The notes under the pieces are model-generated. The model was not told the DNA's origin. It searched no databases and saw only the letters and a program-made list of their open reading frames with translations. 64,000 bases of DNA, taken from contig OX637393.1 in the NCBI GenBank assembly GCA_951799425.1, forward strand, positions 24,012,744 through 24,076,743, read 5' to 3'. The stretch is from Ilex aquifolium. Lineage: Eukaryota; Streptophyta; Magnoliopsida; Aquifoliales; Aquifoliaceae. This document shows, piece by piece, positions 1-12,217 of the stretch. Position 1 is the first letter of the stretch. Each line of letters begins with the position of its first letter. The position numbers were made by a program, and so were the translations under genes.

Positions 1-1016
1 GTGACAGTGACCACTATTGTTCACGGATACCGGGGAAAAGGGTTAGTATACTAGACACCTTGGGAGGATCTCGTCAATGCCGTATGAGACGGTACACGCC
101 CTTCCTAAATTGGTCTGTGATTGTTAGTGGAAATGGGTGAACGAGGTAGAATCGTCGGGTAGATTCATGAGAAGCGACAACCTACTTGAGTGGTACCAAA
201 TAGAAATTATTGTTCATTGTACCAAATATTATTTCTCCAAGAGTTTCGGGTAGTATGGGGTGCCGCGATAACTTGTGGAAATGATGTATGGTGGAGTGGA
301 TTATGTTGGAAATTGTTTGTCAATTAAACGTGGTTTTATTCTCTTTCAATTCCTTATTATTGTACAAACTTGAGATCTCCTTTAAAATGTCCTTATTTTA
401 TTTTAGAAATTTATTTATATGTATGTGCGAAATGTGACCTACCTGTTTTACTTGATTTCAAAACCTTGAATGGGTTTGGAAGGATCCTCCTACAGAGCCT
501 TGTGCTCACCCCCCCCCCCCTTACTTTCCCACCTTTCAGATTTTGCCTTTGACAAGGAGCTGGGAGTCGAGGGGCCGACACATTGGGAGACTCCGACAGA
601 AGAGAGCGTGGATCCCGAGGTGGATGCGTAGAGCGACCCCTCCCCCCCCCCCCTTTTCTTTTGTTATAGACTTGGATAATCTTTTGGTAGAATTGTATAG
701 CCTAGTTTTATTTTGTAAATTCCGCTGTGTATTATAGTACTTTTGTGGGGATGTAAAGGCCCTAGCTTGGCCTATTCTTTTGGGATAACATGTAAATTTG
801 ATGTATTGATTTTATGGTAGTTAAATGGACCCGGTGTGGTCATTACAATAGAATTGCACAGGTTGTGTTTTGGGTAGAGCTTCCCGAACAAATGAGACTC
901 TGCCCGAATTTTGTTAAATTAAGGACCCCCGGTTATTTATGGATTTATTAGTTGCTCTCATGATATGAATGGTTATTGAATGTAATGCCGTCCAGGGTGG
1001 TATTTGGGGCGTTACA
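1..1016 (+). repeat. Family B LTR, right-hand part
   Basis: This is the 3' portion of an LTR of chromovirus family B. It ends in GGCGTTACA, and the last 40 bases match the reverse complement of the start of the complete family B solo LTR at 52602. Its first 200 bases resemble 8440-8640 inside the other family B LTR (shared 'CACTATTGTTCACG' and 'GAGACGRTAYACRCCCTTCC'). The left end lies outside the window. Two long C runs occur near 511 and 643. The bases just after 1016 do not form a clear primer site, so I cannot tell whether this is a 5' LTR, a 3' LTR or a solo LTR. Confidence 0.7.
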
Positions 1017-2660
1017 ACAGTTGATAGCTTGTGATGTGAGCTTAGATTGATAACTAGTTTACTTTAAATGAAATGCGTAGATAAGCTTGTTAATGACAAT
1101 AATATAAAAGATGCCCTTCAATTTAGAGGATCCCATATGCTTTATATCGGTTAAATATTGTAAATGCTACCTTACCACAATTAACTTCCATGTTACTGGT
1201 AAGTCAACCGGTAGGTCTGATGTATATAAACTATCACACATCAACTTCTTAGGTTAGCTGGTGGTATTCATGACAATTGATTAATCCAAGCACACTAGAA
1301 GGACAAGCCATTCATGAGGAATACTTGAATTATTTAATTGTCTCGTGATAGTAAGTGCATACATAATAAACCATAATACAACAACTTCTTAGGTTAGCTA
1401 GTGGTATTAGTCATAACACAACAACTTCTTAAGTTAGTTGGTTATAGATGTGCCAATTGACTAATTCGAGTGAACCAGAAGGACAAGCCATTCATGAGGA
1501 ATACTTGAATTACTCAATAGGTCATTTGTGATATATATATATACTAGTTAAACATCCTTAGCGTTCCGGTGGAGGACAAGCCATACCGATAGGAACACTG
1601 TGGTTGTTAGACTGGCAATGTAGTTATATATAGTAATTAAACAACCCTAATAACCCTGAAGGACAAGCCATTATGAGGATTATTTAGGTTCTGTACCATG
1701 CATCAGTAGAACATCCTCAGCTTTCCGGTGGAGGACAAGTCATACCGGTAGGAACACCGTGGTTGTTTAATTGGCAGGTTGATGTTGCACTGATGACATA
1801 ATTTCAGGCACAGCACCGAAACTACGTACATCGCTGTATCATGCATGAAGCGTATAGTACATATATAGATAAATATATGAATAAAACATCAGCATTTCCA
1901 TAATCTAACCGATAATATACATATGTTCACCCTTCACCGAAGGGTATAAACGACTACTCACACCCCATTGCTACTGACAAGCAAAGAGTGCGGGTATTCG
2001 TCATTATAACTGAAATTAAAACACAAACTCTAAAACTTCTTTCACAAGGAACACTTGAAACACAACCACTTTTATTATTAATCAAAATAAAAAAGTGGCG
2101 ATAGTTCAACTATTTGAATAGAAAGACTAAACAGAAATGTAGAAATACAGAGTATCGGTGTAGAACATACCGGCTTTGACTCTCCCTTTTTCTTTCTTTA
2201 TTTCTCTCTTTGGAGCTCTCTCTTGGCTTTTAGATGGCCGGCCTTGTTGAAATGAAGAAGGGGAGGAATATTTATAGGCAAAGGAAGAAGCACGAGGTGG
2301 ATGGATCAAGACAAACCACCAAGGTGGCCGTCCGGAACCCCCCATCACCATCCGGATGGTGGTGCCTTGCAGTAGGTATACGTGTTGCATGCTGGAGCTT
2401 CCATGTGTCGTGTTCTTGTTGTTCCATGTGTTGCTTTACACTTTGGTCCTTTGTTGTTTCCAGTTTTGCAAGTTTACCTCATATTCTTCGGTATTTCCGT
2501 ATTAAACCCTGAAATTCAAACATAAAGTATTTAAAACTTTAATTTACGCACAAACCCTAATTCATAATGTTTAATTATTTTTATCTTACAAAGTTGATTA
2601 CTTAGTCATTTTAATTTACATACTAGTTAGGGTTAATCAATGCTAAAATTGAATTATAAC
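1017..2660 (-). repeat. Old LTR-like region with minus-strand promoter and degenerate tandem repeats
   Basis: No gene is seen. A plant-type TATA box (minus strand TATAAATA) lies at about 2269-2276, with pyrimidine-rich leader sequence beyond it, as in retrotransposon LTRs. Downstream on the minus strand (1250-1780) are degenerate direct repeats: two copies of an approximately 36-base unit containing GAAGGACAAGCCATTCATGA (about 1299 and 1478), a shorter relative near 1661, and two copies of a unit containing CATACCGRTAGGAACAC (about 1580 and 1740). I read the stretch as the remains of a minus-strand LTR whose ends I could not fix, because no target duplication was found. Confidence 0.4.
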
Positions 2661-4583
2661 AATCAAAACACTCAGGCCTTCAATGACTTCAAAGCCCAAA
2701 CTACACAATCTTTTGATGATTTAAAGACTCACATGCATAAGTTGACCCAGTCAATGACCACACAATAAAAGGGAAAATTTCTTGCAAAACAACCACATAG
2801 TCAATTTCAGGTAGGCAGGCAACTTTCCCACCATGAATCTTACACAGGAATGTATTCGGTAGTCACCACTCTTACAAATGGGAAGGTTGTAGATTAGGCT
2901 ATACCACCACACACACAATCTTTGCCCATGGTTGAGCCTGCACAAGTCTGCCCAGATGAGACGACTAAAGAAGCCCTAGAAGCTAAACAATTATGCCGAC
3001 ATTTACGAGCTTTTTAAGATAGTAAAGATCAATATTTCACTTTTAGGTTAGAAAAGAATATTCTTACTTTGAAACTTGTTACATATAATGGAGATAAATC
3101 ATAGAATGTCCTTTGTGAGTTTTGAGCCAATTCTTTTTTGGAGTGACATTGACATTTACTCAATAAGAATAGATTCATTCAACTATTTTTCTTGAATAAT
3201 CTCAGTATATTTGTTCTAGTCAATACTGATATTATGGGAGACTGCTTGACTCTAATCTACATGCATCGGAAGTGTGTTACCAAGAACTCTTAAGATATTA
3301 TTTTAGGCCATTGTTGATATAATTTGAGCCTTAGCCTTATTCTTTGTATGGTTTTTTTATCCCTAGAAGCCGTGATTTAGAATTTTTGAATAAAATTTCG
3401 ATTCTCAAACCTCATACAATAACCAAGCCAAGAATATGATATAATATTCCTTACCTTGGTTATCCTGAGATTGAGCTAAAATTATTTATGAAAATAGTGT
3501 GATGTTGGTTGAGGAATATTGAAGAAAAAGGTGAAATTTTCATACTTATGAATATATACATGTGTTGACTTGCCGAGTTTTTTTTTAAAAAAATAAAAGA
3601 GAAAAGAAAGAAAAAGAAACAGATTGAAAAAGAGAAAAGAAAAGAAAAGAAAGGAATATCAAGCATGAATGTGAAAAGAAAAAAAGAGAGAGAAAGTTAT
3701 GAGAAAGTGTTATGAAGTGTGCTTCTAAAGGTGGGAGAGTGAAAGGCTATCAAGGAATATAGTTGTGTAATGTATTATTTTCTTAGGATGACATTTTGAA
3801 CTCCTGAATACCTTTCATTTCAAAACCCTTATCCCAAGGCCCTATTACAACCATAAAAAAGACCTATTTAATCTCAAGAGTACATTGGTTGATGTATGAC
3901 TTGTGTGAGTGGGGAGGGGAATGGTGATTGTTTTGCTAATTATGCATGATTTCTTTTCATGAGACTATGCCAAGTCATTTTTATTAATATAGTGGTTATT
4001 GGTTATAAGACATACGTGAGTTAATTATTGCTTTGATTTTTATTAACTCTGCTCACATATGATATTATAAGGGTGAATAGTCACTACAATCATAGTAAAT
4101 TTATTGTTGGGTATATCTTGGTGAGGATTACATCAAAACTAGCCGTAGATAGTGGAAGGGGTTATGTGTTATTGATTGATTATCTAATAATGCATAGTCA
4201 TTTGCACACTACACATGAGTTTTCAATGGGAGTTCAATATATGAATACTACTGTATAACCTTTAATTCTATGATTTGGCTTGCTATGAACTTATTCTTGC
4301 TTCTATTAGGTATTTTCCTGCTTTACATACAGTTAAAGTTATATGTTAAATTCGAGTGATCAATGAATTAATGTAAATTTGTAGGTATTTTCACTGAAAA
4401 TATTCACGAGGCTATAACTCGTCCACTAGGGGTAACCTAGAGGTTTAAAGCTTGTTGCATATGCAAAATGCAATCTTAAGACCTATGAAAGTGGATTTGT
4501 GTTTTCATTTTATCAGAGTATTTGTTTTTTTTAATTTGGATCTAGGTATTACTAGGGACTAGTAATATTTTGGTTGGAGGGTG
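2661..4583 (+). mobile_element. Tat/Athila-like element remnant (gag end, spacer, polypurine tract)
   Basis: A heavily broken Tat/Athila-like fossil. Frames at 2665-3010 show the familiar low-complexity end of Tat-type gag (…SFDDLKTHMHKLTQSM… and a TTLTNGKVV-like stretch). A non-coding spacer follows, including a block at 3290-3480 also found at 25460-25690 and, on the other strand, at 63060-63240. The piece ends at a purine-rich tract (GGTTGGAGGGTG) directly before the LTR at 4584, which is the expected place for the polypurine tract. Reverse transcriptase and integrase are absent. Confidence 0.5.
3419..3463 (+). other. Conserved hairpin in Tat-like spacer, copy 1
   Basis: ATAACCAAG at 3419-3427 can pair with CTTGGTTAT at 3455-3463 (9 bp, loop of 27). 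The same stem occurs in the spacers of two other Tat-like pieces in the window. Function is unknown. Confidence 0.45.
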
Positions 4584-5686
4584 TGATTAGCCATCAAAAG
4601 TGGTGCTTTATTATATTTAATTAATGGCTAATTGCATAATACTTGAGTTTATATGTGATGAATTCTTGGGTTTTCTATTTTGACTCTTATTTTTAGTGTT
4701 TGATCTATTTACCAGGTTAAATAGTTGATTTAAAGCATTATTCATCACACTTGGTAAAATGGATGATTGAGGAAGAACCAAAGTAGACCCAAGAAGGTTA
4801 AAAAGGCACATTGGAGCAATGGGTCATGATTTGGAGTGAATCGGGTACCAATTGAAGACCAATGCTCATCCCAAGCTGTTGGAACACAAGATTTGAGGAG
4901 GTACAAATAAATAGCACTGTCCAGACGTAGCTTACACCATCTGGATGCAATGATTGCTAATGATTGGATGAGTATTTGACGACGACGGTGTTGGAATCTC
5001 GAAGTACGAGAAGACCGCCCAGACAGAGCTATCATCGTCTAGACGTGAGTGATGAATTATGAATTCCAGAGAATTAATGGTGTTCGAACACTTTAGAGGT
5101 CATTCGGATGGAAATTGACGATATGTAAAGGCACCGTCTGGACGCAGCCTCCACTGTTTGCAGTGACCATCCAAATATGAAGATCTTCTTCGTACGTCGA
5201 CCTAAAGTGGATTCCAAATTGCCTAATCCTTCCTGTACACCAATACTTAGGAATCTAGTACAAATACTACCTTTCAGTCATTGAGAGGGGATCTTCATTC
5301 TGGCTTTTACATCTATTTTCAGACTTACCATGTTTAGTGAGTAACTATTCTTGTCTTTAGTTAGGGTATGGATCTAGGATTGAGATCTTCTAGTTGACTA
5401 AACTAATGTTGAAATTCAACTAACATAATTATAATTCCATAAACATAAGTATTCAGTGAGCATGAGTAGATCCATATCTCGAAACTAAAAAGTCACTTTT
5501 CCAACTGATAATTCACTTTAGCTTTTCTGCACTTATTTTACAAGCAGTTCAAACCTTCAAACCAATTTTACCTATTATTCCTTTTCCTATTTATAAATTT
5601 CTTTGATCTCTGTGGTATGACCTCGGACTTCACTAAGTATTTACTACTTCTTGACCACCTGCACGTGGGTGTATCGATTTTGGATC
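4584..5686 (+). repeat. Tat-like LTR with degenerate GTCCGGAC-type palindromes
   Basis: Starts TGATTAGCC right after a purine tract, matching the TGATTAG/TGATGAG start of the other Tat-like LTRs. The end is placed near 5686 from the 'TATGACCTCGGACTTCAC' and 'GACCACCTGCACGTGGG' sequences typical of this group's R/U5, but that end is approximate. Positions 4915-5180 hold repeated, decayed copies of a GTCYGGACG word. A paralogous, less decayed fragment lies at 45909-46287. Probably a 3' LTR, because a polypurine tract precedes it. Confidence 0.5.
4915..5180. repeat. Palindrome array, word GTCCGGAC (decayed)
   Basis: Several imperfect copies (GTCCAGACG, CATCTGGATG, GTCTAGACG, CGTCTGGACG) are spread through the LTR. 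The related fragment at 45914-45927 keeps the perfect 14-bp form TGCGTCCGGACGCA. Confidence 0.45.
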
Positions 5687-7144
5687 AACCAGTCATAAAG
5701 CTTGAAAGATCAAGATCTGTAAGCGACAAGGAAGGGAATGAGATGAAGCTACAATGCCACACCACATTAAGATCACTCCGATGCACCTTTAAGCTTAGGA
5801 CAAAGGTAATGATCGTAGAGATCTATGAAACCCTTGGTTTAATTCAATAGACTTAGGATGATTAGAGAAATGAAATTGAGAAAATCCCAAAAATGATTCC
5901 TAGGTTTTTCAAAGAAAAGTTTTTCTAAACCTTAATTTTATTTTGAAAACATAGGTTGAATCATTCATTGGATCTCACTTGAGCAACACCCTTTAGTTCT
6001 CAAGGGAACAAGTTTTTGCATGGTTTTCGGCTTAAAAATCACTAGGGATCGCCCTTTGCTCACCTGTCTTTGACTAGAGTGGCATCTGAACACTTAGGGA
6101 TAAAATCGAGAAAAACTGACGAGTTAAGCAGTATAGACCGCCCTCTAGGTCGCTCTAGGTTTATGCATTGTACATATTTTGTTTGTTTGTTTTAAGATTA
6201 TTTTCTTATATGAAAAACACAAAAATAATAGAAATTGAGAAATTCAAAAAGATTTTTGATGTCTAGTTGGAGATTCCCTTAGGATTTATGATAGTTGCTT
6301 TATTTTTCCTCGTTAATTCATATTTGTGAATGGTTTTCTATTTTTATGCCATTAAGAAAAGCCAAAAGCATTGAAAAAAGAAAAAGAAAAAGAAAAAATA
6401 TTTTATTTTATTTATTTTTTGTTGGTTACCATGGTAATCACACTTTGATTTTTTGTTGTTGTTGTAATGTATCCATCTTTAATTCAAGGTTAAGTGTATT
6501 GATATGAGATATATTAGAGAATAAAGAACCTAGTGGTTAGCGCATGATCCTTGAACCAATTCTCTTTTTTCCTTAGCTTGCTTGCATAATGTCTTCTTTG
6601 TGAAAATTCAAAAACCAAGGGCACTCCAACTATTCACCTTCATGCTTATGGGTCTAGCTAGCTTTATTGATTAATGACCTACATGACTCTAAGTATTGGC
6701 AAATCCCCAAATCCCTTAAAAGATGGCAACGAGCCAATTGTGAAAAAAGAGTCCAATGTGGCCAAATATAAATTAATGCATAAAAATTGAATGGCTAGTA
6801 TCAATTGCATTTGAATTGTTGAGAGTATTCAATGCTTCTTGTCATTGCTCATATGTAAAGCTCCAAGAGCTAAGTTTCTCATGTTTAGAAGTATACATTA
6901 TAAAGTACATCGTGTTAATTGAAGCCATTATGAGTAGAAGGGATGTAAAAAATAGGGAGAATGCCTAAAAAGAAAAAGGAAAAGAAATATGCATATAGGA
7001 CACATACTAAGCGGTTATGTATTCATTTAGATGATGCATTAGGAATTCATTTTAAGCTTTATTAATCTTTTAATCTAGATGGATTCCTGATGGTGTTAGA
7101 GTTTGGTTTCACACACGTTACACTTGAATTTATTAGGAGTAGAT
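5687..7144. other. Unassigned AT-rich sequence
   Basis: No coding potential. Parts read like Tat-type spacer (A-rich blocks near 6350-6410, and phrases resembling the spacer at 3290), but I cannot place element ends or a family with confidence. Confidence 0.35.
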
Positions 7145-9243
7145 TGTAAACCCCCATGTAATTATATTAAGCTCCATGTGCTACTTACAAAATAAATAAA
7201 TTATTAATAGGTTATATTAATTGTATTAGAAGATATTAGATAGTTGGGATCATATCGTCATTATAAAGAGAAGTTAGGCAGTGAATAAATACATATTGTC
7301 CTAGTAATTTTAAGTCTAAATTTTTAATTTGACATTATATTGATATGATATTTGTATAGTAGAAACTAGATCCCAAGAGCTACAAAAGTGTATTTCACAA
7401 AGATTTCACGAATCGACTTCCAAGTAGGACAAAACTGGATTAAAAGTTGAAGTAGGAAGCTAGGTTCACATTCGAATGCAAATCATGTTCGAATGCTAGT
7501 TAATCATAGTACTTTGGTGTCTAATAGAAAGTTTGATAGAAACTGAGATATTGGGAGCTTGAGACTTTCAAACGCCAAGTCACGTTCAGATGCCAAACTT
7601 ATGTTCAAACGCCAGTATAATTTTAGTAGCGATCAGAATCGCGATATTTGTTTAGATGTTGACCCTATAAATACCTAATGACACTTCCTTTAGCCATATT
7701 TCAGTAATTTTCAACCCTAGGCACCTCTAGAGAGTGAAAAAGAAGGAGAAAACACAAGAGTCGGAGGGATTCACACGGTGGGAATGAATTAAACACGCTA
7801 AGGTTCGCATCAAAAGTTGGATTGAAGGTAGGGGATTCTTCTTTATTTTTTTTATTGAGACTTTGGGTATATATATGTACGTTTTAAATCTTCTTGATAG
7901 TTATATGTTAAATAATTATGAGTTCTTGATTTCTTTTCAATTGAAACGTAGTTTTGAATAGAATACATATTTGATATTCAAGAAATTCTTATTCTTGGTT
8001 TCCAAAATCCTAGTTTTGCTAAATACATGTTTTACTGTGAAAAATACATGGATTCTTAATTTTTAAATTCCTATTCTTGATTAAATTATGTTTCAATCAA
8101 ACACTTGTTCTTGTTCCAAGAAGTTGAGAGTTTTGGCAAAATCCTAGATTTGTGATATCAAAATTGTAAAGACTTTTTTGGTATTATCTCTTGCATATTT
8201 TAATTCCATTATTATTATTGTATATCTAGAATTGTGAACTTGTGATACATGGATTTGATGGAACTTGTGGTTGGTTGAGTATATGGTTTTCGAATAATGT
8301 TGTGGTTTTTCATCTCTGTATAGTTTGGGTGTGACGGACTTGGATTACCTTCGCAAGCTGTCATAGAGTGTTAGAGGTTAGTCTATCCTAATGGGGGTTA
8401 GATTGTTCCCTAACACTTGTAATGAGTTGTTTCCTTGAGAGTTCAATCACTATTGTTCACGTAGGTTCAAGACTGAGGGATGATATACCTTTTCTGGGAA
8501 GGATTCGTTAATGCTGTGTGAGACGATATACACCCTTCCTAAAGTGGTTTGTGATGTGACCATATGGGGTAATGATTGAGATTGTTTGTGTTTGTAGTGG
8601 GTGAACGGGTTAGGTTCGTTATGTAGATTCCTAAGAAACAACTAAAATACACGAGAGCAATGAGATGATGTTATTGAATTATTCGTTGACTGCTTTGATC
8701 TTTAAATGTTATTTCTGTCATTAATTTATTGTATTACGTACACTTAAGATCAATACAACTGTCCTTGCTTTATTTTCAAAAAGGTATTTATGTTATTTTT
8801 CAAAAGAGACTTCCTTTCTTTATATTATTTTAAAACCTTGTCTGGATTTGAGAGGAATTTTCTACGGGCATTTGCTCACTCCCTCCATTTATAGATTTTA
8901 GTATAGAGAATAATGTCAAGATAGATGAGTAGTGTGACTACAAGGCGGTGGAGAATCAGGATGTGGACCCCATCTTAGAGGAGTAGAGTTGTCTTATTAT
9001 TGGTTCAGAGTTTGAGAGGTTTTTATGAAACAATGTTTTCGTTAGATTTAGTTATTTCGTTGCTAGTTATAGTTTGGTTTTGAATTGTAAGTTTGGAGAA
9101 GTTACAATGTTTTATTGTCTTAGTATCTGATGTTTATTGGATGGATGAATAGTTTATTATTTAAATGGTTACTTTTAGTTGTTCTAATAATTAGATGGTT
9201 TGTAGATATTAATGTCTTCCAAGGTGGATTTTGGGGTGTTATA
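7145..9243 (+). repeat. Chromovirus B 5' LTR
   Basis: Begins TGTAAACCCCCATG and ends GGGGTGTTATA, followed by a primer site (TGGTATCAAAAC at 9248-9259) matching initiator tRNA-Met. The end sequence matches the family B LTR end at 1016 and the start (other strand) of the solo LTR at 52602. A TATA box (TATAAATA) lies at 7666-7673, preceded by TTCGAA-type palindromes at 7465-7620. No duplication of the left flank is visible after the element, since its 3' end is missing. Confidence 0.75.
7465..7620. repeat. Palindrome array, word ATTCGAAT
   Basis: CATTCGAATG (perfect, 7469-7478), then TGTTCGAATGC, then decayed relatives (TTCAAACGCC, TTCAGATGCC) up to about 7620, some 50-200 bp upstream of the TATA box of this LTR. 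It occupies the promoter-side position also used by the arrays in the Tat-like LTRs. Confidence 0.6.
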
Positions 9244-9442
9244 GGTTTGGTATCAAAACTTAGGCTTTAGGCCTTACATAGGAGCTGTAGGTTGTGGAAT
9301 ACCACTGGACTGTTAGGATAGGGGGAAAGAAAGTAGGCTTGAGTTGTATATAAATTATATGTGTATGCCTTAAGTGTAAATTGATATTGATGGTTGTGCA
9401 AGGAAACTAAAACTGTGTTTGGTTTGCAGAATGGACGGTAGA

Positions 9443-10187
9443 TGATGCGAACCCTTAAACGAATTCAAGAACCCACGGGCACATTGATTGAAGACTCCCC
9501 AAGAAAGATCACAAATCAGATTATAAGAACCAAGAACCCTAGACCCAATGTTTGCAAGAAACAAGAACCCAAGGTTAAAAGTTCAAGAGAAGGACGCCAC
9601 ACTCAAGATTGAGCGATAAGTCGATGAACGCCACAAGAAAGATTAATTCTTGATAAGTTCTTGAAATAGTTCTTGGAAGAACAATAAGGTAGAAACCTCA
9701 CAATACACACCAAAATATTCTGTCTTTTACAATGCTTTGAATGCCTATTTATAGGCTAGTTATTACAAAGAAAACTTCCTAAAATAGCTTATCCTATTTA
9801 AGAAATATCTCTTACTTGCTGGTGAAGAAATATCTCTTACTTGTGGGTAAAGAAATATCTCTTACTTGCTGGTAAAGAAATAGCTTACTTTCCTAAACTC
9901 TTACTTTCCTAAAAGGAATAACTCACATGCCTAAATAGCTAAGGAAAGTCTTACAATCAGACCAATTTTAAACATGCCAATTTAAAGCTTAGCCTTTGCC
10001 GGAATCTTCTAGAACTTGAATTATGTTGATGGATCTTTGCCCAAGTGGATCATGCTCCTTGCTTGAACTTCCACAATCAGCCCATATGTCTTGAATCAGC
10101 CCGTTCAATGCTTCCTTCATCCTTTTTACTCTTGCCCGAGTCATAGGACCTCCATTTATGCTCAACGGATCAGATTGTATTGCATCA
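9443..10187 (-). repeat. Solo LTR with a polyprotein tail encoded inside it
   Basis: Bounded by TGATGC and GCATCA (inverted ends) and a 5-bp duplication GTAGA at 9438-9442 and 10188-10192, so it is a complete solo LTR of 745 bp in the leader/gag start of element B. On the minus strand the first 200 bases read as protein (GPMTRARVKRMKEALNG-like, about 10000-10150), which resembles the end of some plant gypsy polyproteins. A TATA box on the minus strand is at 9746-9753. Four tandem copies of a roughly 24-base unit (AAGAAATATCTCTTACTTG…) lie at 9795-9880. The family is otherwise unknown to me. Confidence 0.8.
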
Positions 10188-10208
10188 GTAGATGTGGACG
10201 AGGACGTG

Positions 10209-11899
10209 TGATGAGCACGTAGCTTTAAAGTGAAATAAACCAAGTAGGTAGTGGTATTTGGTATCATAGGCACCGGTATCTAAGCCTACTTGAATTTTGG
10301 TACCGGCACCCGCACCATTCGGTATTGGTACCTCTGTTTTCCACATTTTTGACCATGATCCACTTCGAATATGAAAACATTCAAAACATGAAAGTTGTAT
10401 ATCTGGATGTTCTCTGTATTGTGTCAAAATTGAGGCTCCATCCAACGGTTGGATCAAAAGTTATGACAAATCTACGAAATCTGGTCTTGAGCTAGCATCC
10501 CCCTTACAACCTACCGGTAGAAGACAACAAAAACCTACTAGTAGGTTTTGCCTACTGGACAAAAACCTACCGGTAGGTTTTGCTAAAAAATGCCATATTC
10601 TGCAACTCGTCCTCCACTTGCTTGGGGGGCCCACCATTGCTTCTCCCACACATTTCCTAACATTGTCTACATACAACCATGCCTACAAGACCCTAGTTGC
10701 TGAATTTTGAGGATAGATGATGGGAAATGAAGAGAGAGAAGGAGAGAGGCATGGTGGGTTCAGGCTATGCTTGCCTTAGCTTGCCAAAAGCATCACCTCA
10801 CCTCCCATTAATGGGAGGTCTGCACACACAGGCAAAGGAAAGAGGGATAGACGAAATTCACCAAGCTTTACACCATATATTCAGCATTCATACAAGCTTT
10901 GGAAGGGAGAGAGGCTACCTAAGCTTAGGAGTAGTTTTTAGAGAGAGAAGCTCCAAGGAAGAAGACATAGTTAGAGAGAGAAAGCTTAGATTTTTATATT
11001 TCTTCCATGCATTTCACTTGTAGTCTCTTGTAAGCTTCATTTATTGTCTTTAATGTCATTTATTTCAAGTACATTGCAAGTTTAAATACACCATTTACAT
11101 TCTACCATTGTTGTATGGATTTTCACTCTTCTCAAGCTTTTAAAATGGGTATTTAATGCATTTCTTCTTAGTTAACTTTTCTTGCATTAACTCAAGTTCC
11201 AATCTTCCTTTCTTTACAATGTCCCTTTACTTCATTAATGTTCTTGCATTAAATATGAGTAGCTAAGCCTTAAGTTGGCTAATCCAAGGGAGAACTCCTT
11301 TTGGGTATGCGAAATCAACTCTTTTTCATTCTTCCTCGTAGTGTACATTTATTTGGTTTGACTATGTTGAGTGTGGACATGGTTGTGAGTTCTTGATACA
11401 CCGTAGACTTGTCACGGTGTATGCTTGAATTCTCACCTCCATTTTAGTCCCGCCCTTCCTATGAATCAATCAAACATCTAGACACCATTGGAGGAAGGTC
11501 TTGAGTTAATTTGGCATTCCCATTGGAATGACCTCTTCGGATTAGCCAACACTTGTTTCCATTACATTTCTATAACCAATCTTCACTCACCAAACTCAAA
11601 CATCAAAGATTTTATACTTTTCCTTTTTCAACAAAATCATCTTTAAAACAATTCATCTCCTTCCCTGAGGAGACGACCTTGCAATACGAATTCCAAGTAA
11701 AACACGACACTCGAAAGTCTTTCTGCGCTTGGGGAGCACTTTAGTTCACACACACACACACATACATTTCATTCCACACACCCATTTTCCCATCTCTTGC
11801 ATCGAGCCCGAGTGAGAGTGACACTCACCTACACACATAAGCCTTATACACATTGACAATTCATGTTCGGAGATTAGGCACGACGGAATCAGTTAAGCA
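10209..11899 (+). repeat. Tat-like solo LTR 1 (CTACCGGTAG array)
   Basis: Starts TGATGAGCAC and ends AGTTAAGCA, with the duplication ACGTG at 10204-10208 and 11900-11904. It is 1,691 bp, a solo LTR inserted in element B gag. Much of its body (about 10700-11890) aligns along its length with solo LTR 2 and, on the other strand, with the LTR at 58272-59925: shared 'GAGAGAGAAGCTCCAAGGAAGAAGA', 'CCTGAGGAGACGACCTTG' and a (CA)n tract near 11745. The palindrome array at 10511-10581 lies in the U3 side. Carries no gene. Confidence 0.85.
10511..10581. repeat. Palindrome array, word CCTACYRGTAGG
   Basis: CTACCGGTAG (10511-10520), a perfect 20-bp palindrome centred on CTAG (10530-10549) and a perfect 20-bp palindrome centred on CCGG (10562-10581). 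The last two share A4CCTAC/GTAGGT4 arms and start 32 bp apart. Between them lies GCCTACTGGA, a half-site that reappears as a linker in other arrays. Confidence 0.85.
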
Positions 11900-12173
11900 A
11901 CGTGGAGGTTTAGCAACCCACCACCACCACTGATTAGCACAAAACATTGCATATATTGTATGTTGTTATGCCCTTTTATACTTGCTTTTGTCGTGAATTT
12001 GGGGAGAAATGCGTTTAATTTTCTCTTTAATGAAGTTTTATGTGAATGTAGGTGAAAAGTTGTAAATGGCTTGAGTAAGCTCCCATCGTAATGTTTAAAG
12101 TCAGTGAAGATGAGGGGATAGCTTAAAAGAAGGATTGGAGGGTGAAGAAACCAAGAAAAATGCAATTTGGATG

Positions 12174-12217
12174 AAAACCTTCCGGAAAGTTTGGCTATAA
12201 ACCTTCCGGAAGGTTTT
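12174..12217. repeat. Palindrome array, word TTCCGGAA (first part)
   Basis: Two copies of the A3CCTTCCGGAAGGT3-type palindrome, one slightly decayed, cut off from the rest of the array at 13905-14018 by the insertion of a copia solo LTR. Confidence 0.8.

Noticed and set aside
2127-2512. Overlapping 87- and 92-aa frames as small genes
   Set aside because: They lie over a retroelement-type promoter and leader on opposite strands, with no domain or homologue that I recognise.
4745-5035. A 96-aa minus-strand frame as a gene
   Set aside because: It falls in the Tat-like LTR over the decayed palindromes and has no recognisable domain.
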